DNA of 64,000 nucleotides from Azolla caroliniana (lineage: Eukaryota > Polypodiophyta), in contig JBHGNT010000004.1 in NCBI GenBank assembly GCA_043228905.1, positions 6,262,001 to 6,326,000 of the forward strand, read 5' to 3'. Shown here in pieces: positions 61,815 through 64,000 of this stretch. Numbering within the stretch: the first letter of the stretch is position 1; each line of letters opens with the position of its first letter. A program made the translations under genes and the position numbers. Below the pieces are notes generated by a model. The model was not told the DNA's origin and did no database searches. It saw nothing but the letters and a program-made list of their open reading frames with translations.

Positions 61815-64000
61815 CAGAATGTCCAGAATGCTTTGCTCCAAAATTTCCAATGGCTTGTCGGGAATCTGTTGTTGTTGTTGTGGTTGCTGTTGTTGTTCTG
61901 TTTGTGGTTGTGGCTGCTACTCCGTTTGTGGCTGTGGCTCCGTTTGTCGCTCTGGCACCGGCGTTTCCGTCGTTCGTTCCTCCGTCGGAGTTGTCTGTGG
62001 CTGACTGACCCCGGTCTGTTCCCCCTTCGGTCTTTGCACCGGCGACGGTTCCTCATCACTAAGGTTGACCATTGCCGCCTTTCGCGCTTTTTCTTCCCGG
62101 AGCTGGGACCACTCATAGCTTTCAAACTAGATTTGAGCCTCTAGCCGATCGTCGTCCAGTTGAGCTACGAGCTGCCGGACCTACACCAATTGTTCATCCG
62201 CCAACTCATCCTTTATGGCGGTGAAGTCCACTGAGGTCAGCGTATAACAGTCATCGCCCTCCTTTCGCCGGTTTTCCACGTCCGCCCTAAGCAATTGGAG
62301 TTCCGCCGTATTCTGCGCCCATTTCACCCACCAACGCACTGAGCTGTCGTCAATCAAGCTTTTGGTCTTAGTGAGCCATGACCGGAGGATGCACTAGATC
62401 CGTTCGGCTCCCATCTGTGATTTATTTTCTGCGGCTTGTCGCTCTTCCTTCAATTGCTTGATGATCCGAACCGTGTCCGCTCCTGCTCCCTATAATGCGA
62501 CAATTGATTTTGATAGGTTTTTTGCAACCTCCGTAATACCATTGTTGCTCTTTCCTTGTCTTCATGGTTCTGTTTATGGAGCTCCATCCGGTCATTTGCT
62601 GCTTCCTCCAATAGCCTAGAACTTTTTGCTCATTCTTTGGCGAGTGTCGTTGTGGCCCTATCAACTTCTTGCTAGAGCTCAGCCATCCATTCCTGTTGTT
62701 GCTTATGCTCCGACTCCAGTTGCTTGTAGTCCCAATGCAGATGATCGAAATCATCGGTCTTTTGCTACAGCCTTTCGTTGATCTGCCGGCGCGCGCGGTC
62801 CTCCCGGTCCTTCTGTTGCCAGAGCTCTTCCTTCAGCCTCTCGATTTCCGTTTCCGTCATCCATTGCAACTTGTCTTCTTCCTGCAACAATTTCTCTTTT
62901 TCCTCCTTCAGCCGGTCGTAAGCATGATGTCCTTTACGCAGGTTTTCCTCTGCCCGGCGAAGGTTCTCATCAGTCTTTCTTAATTCTTCTTTGGCCGCCT
63001 TCTTCAAGTCGCGTTCACGGCTCCGTAATGCTTCTTGTGCGGCGAGCTCATCTCGTAATTCCGCAAGCTCTTGGGCATGCGCCCCATCTTTCTTCGGGAC
63101 AGTTTGTGTCTCTGGGGTCTTATTCTTCTGTACATCAACCGGAGTCACCAATGCTTGGATCTGCGTTGTGGTTAAGGCCATTTTGGCCATATCTCCTATG
63201 ATCCGATCCAAGTCTTGTTCGAGGCACCGGATCCTTGACCGGGCCGTCTCCAGTTCATCGGTTGTGACGAGCAACCGTTCCGTTTGCGCTCTTTCCTCCT
63301 CCTCTATGCATCCGACTACTCCGGCAATTTGGTCTCCTATCCACCGGAGCCATTGGCTGCCGGTGCACTGTTGTTGCGCTTGCACGGAGAGTTGGCTGAT
63401 GGGTTCACTCGCCGGTGCCTGGTCCCGCCTTACTGCGTTGAGCTGCGCTTCTGGTTCTGCCAGCTGACTACTTTGTCGTTCCGGCTCTGAGTGTGTTTCG
63501 CTTAGTCGCCCCTTGTCTGCTTGTTCTTGGCCGGCTGGGAAGGTTGGCCTTTGTATATCCGGCTCTTGAGTTACGGGGCTTGCCGGTGCTGCTTGTTGTG
63601 CAGGGACTTCTGGTACCTCCCTTGGCGTGGGATGCTCAACGTGAGTTGCAGGCGTTCCATCCTTCTGTGGGTCCGAACGCTTCCCGGCTGATTCAACAGT
63701 GCTCTTCACCGGCCACCGTTGGAGGTGCTCCATGGGTTCTTCCTCCATTTCTTCGGCCTGAGTCCCAGCATTCATTCTTGCCGCCAGGGTGTTTGTTTCC
63801 TGTTGCATCAGTCGGTGGAGTGGGCTCTTCAGGGGCTGTGTTGGTGTCTCCTCACTTGCATCCGTCGGCCGCTTCCGGCTGGCGCGCTCCTTCGCTGCCT
63901 TCTCTGCGTCGGCAATCTTCCCCTTAGTGGCCTTGGAGGCCAACTGTTGTTGCCGTTTCGAAGTAGGTTTCGGGGTGCCGTCTGTTGCTCTTCCCCGCTT
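61806..64000 (-). pseudogene. G4 ORF3, decayed
   Basis: From the right edge: KPTSKRQQQLASKATKGK, an acidic linker (EEMEEEPMEHLQRW), SQWLRWIGDQIAGVVGCIEE, RLLVTTDELETARSRIRCLE, and a coiled coil (SRERDLKKAAKEELRKTDEN, AYDRLKEEKEKLLQEEDKLQ). It is open from 63943 to 62765, then passes stops and frameshifts and ends in a Gln-rich tail with LEILEQSILDILDN near 61815-61855. The order matches G3 ORF3 throughout. Confidence 0.8.

Larger units (their letters stand above)
22331..64000 (-). mobile_element. C3: copia element split into pieces by X3, X5 and X6
   Basis: The 3' LTR and the end of pol are at the left (22331-22937), the RT/RNase H piece is at 37980-39065, and the integrase piece at 46228-47403. 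The rest (gag, protease, 5' LTR) must lie past the right edge. Each junction joins in frame to the next once the X element and one copy of its 4-bp duplication are removed. It belongs to the same family as C2. Its left end touches the G2 target duplication. Confidence 0.85.
61601..64000 (-). mobile_element. G4: second copy of the G3 family, 3' part only
   Basis: On the minus strand ORF3 runs in from the right edge and is followed by a shortened 3' LTR that ends GCAATAACA at 61601. The pol gene would lie outside the window. Divergence from G3 is large and the ORF is broken, so this is an older copy. Confidence 0.8.

Overview
The window is plant nuclear DNA, almost certainly from a flowering plant. 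It holds one recognisable host gene, a spliced GH3-family acyl-amido synthetase on the minus strand at the left edge (exons between 20 and 2255). About 6.8 kb of AT-rich intergenic DNA follows, with two old tandem duplications, a rhamnogalacturonate-lyase fragment and a fold-back MITE with a perfect 9-bp target duplication. I saw no tRNA or rRNA genes and no CRISPR array. Everything from about 9.0 kb to the right edge is a stack of LTR retrotransposons inserted into each other. I label them G (Ty3/gypsy), C (Ty1/copia) and X (a gypsy-like family with LTRs running TGTCG...CGACA).

Nesting, read from interrupted proteins, LTR pairs and target duplications. G1 (from 9030) is broken in its protease by X1 (11622-15816) and again by G2 (15963-22327, a chromodomain gypsy element that carries solo LTR X2 at 17920-18592). 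C3 (minus strand, from 22331 to beyond the right edge) abuts G2. C3 is split by X3 (22938-37979), X5 (39066-46227) and X6 (47404 to past 61600). X3 carries C1 (23342-34899) in its LTR; C1 carries X4 (27132-33147) in its reverse transcriptase; X4 carries C2 (27651-32975). X6 carries X7 (48232-48966) in its LTR and X9 (about 49776-59722) in its gag; X9 carries X8 (49991-59157); X8 carries G3 (50495-59020). G4, a second copy of the G3 family on the minus strand, runs from 61601 off the right edge. Two branches reach five or six levels. By eye the inner elements have the more similar LTR pairs (X5: one difference seen in 716 bp).

The X family is the most interesting part. X1, X3 and X6 encode only a Gag-like protein; X2, X4, X7, X8 and X9 are solo LTRs; X5 has a related Gag plus protease, reverse transcriptase, RNase H and integrase. 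X1, X3, X5 and X6 share an 18-nt primer-binding site, and all members share LTR tips and 4-bp target duplications. Every X target site that can be read has CG as its two central bases. Several X LTRs share a leader hairpin whose stem shows compensatory changes. This fits a family of gag-only elements mobilised in trans by an X5-like partner that integrates at CpG sites.

Other points: G2 appears built for self-priming of reverse transcription, as in Tf1/sushi elements; the G3 family carries an extra coiled-coil ORF downstream of pol; and the 5' end of G3 has been overwritten by a 107-bp copy of that ORF.
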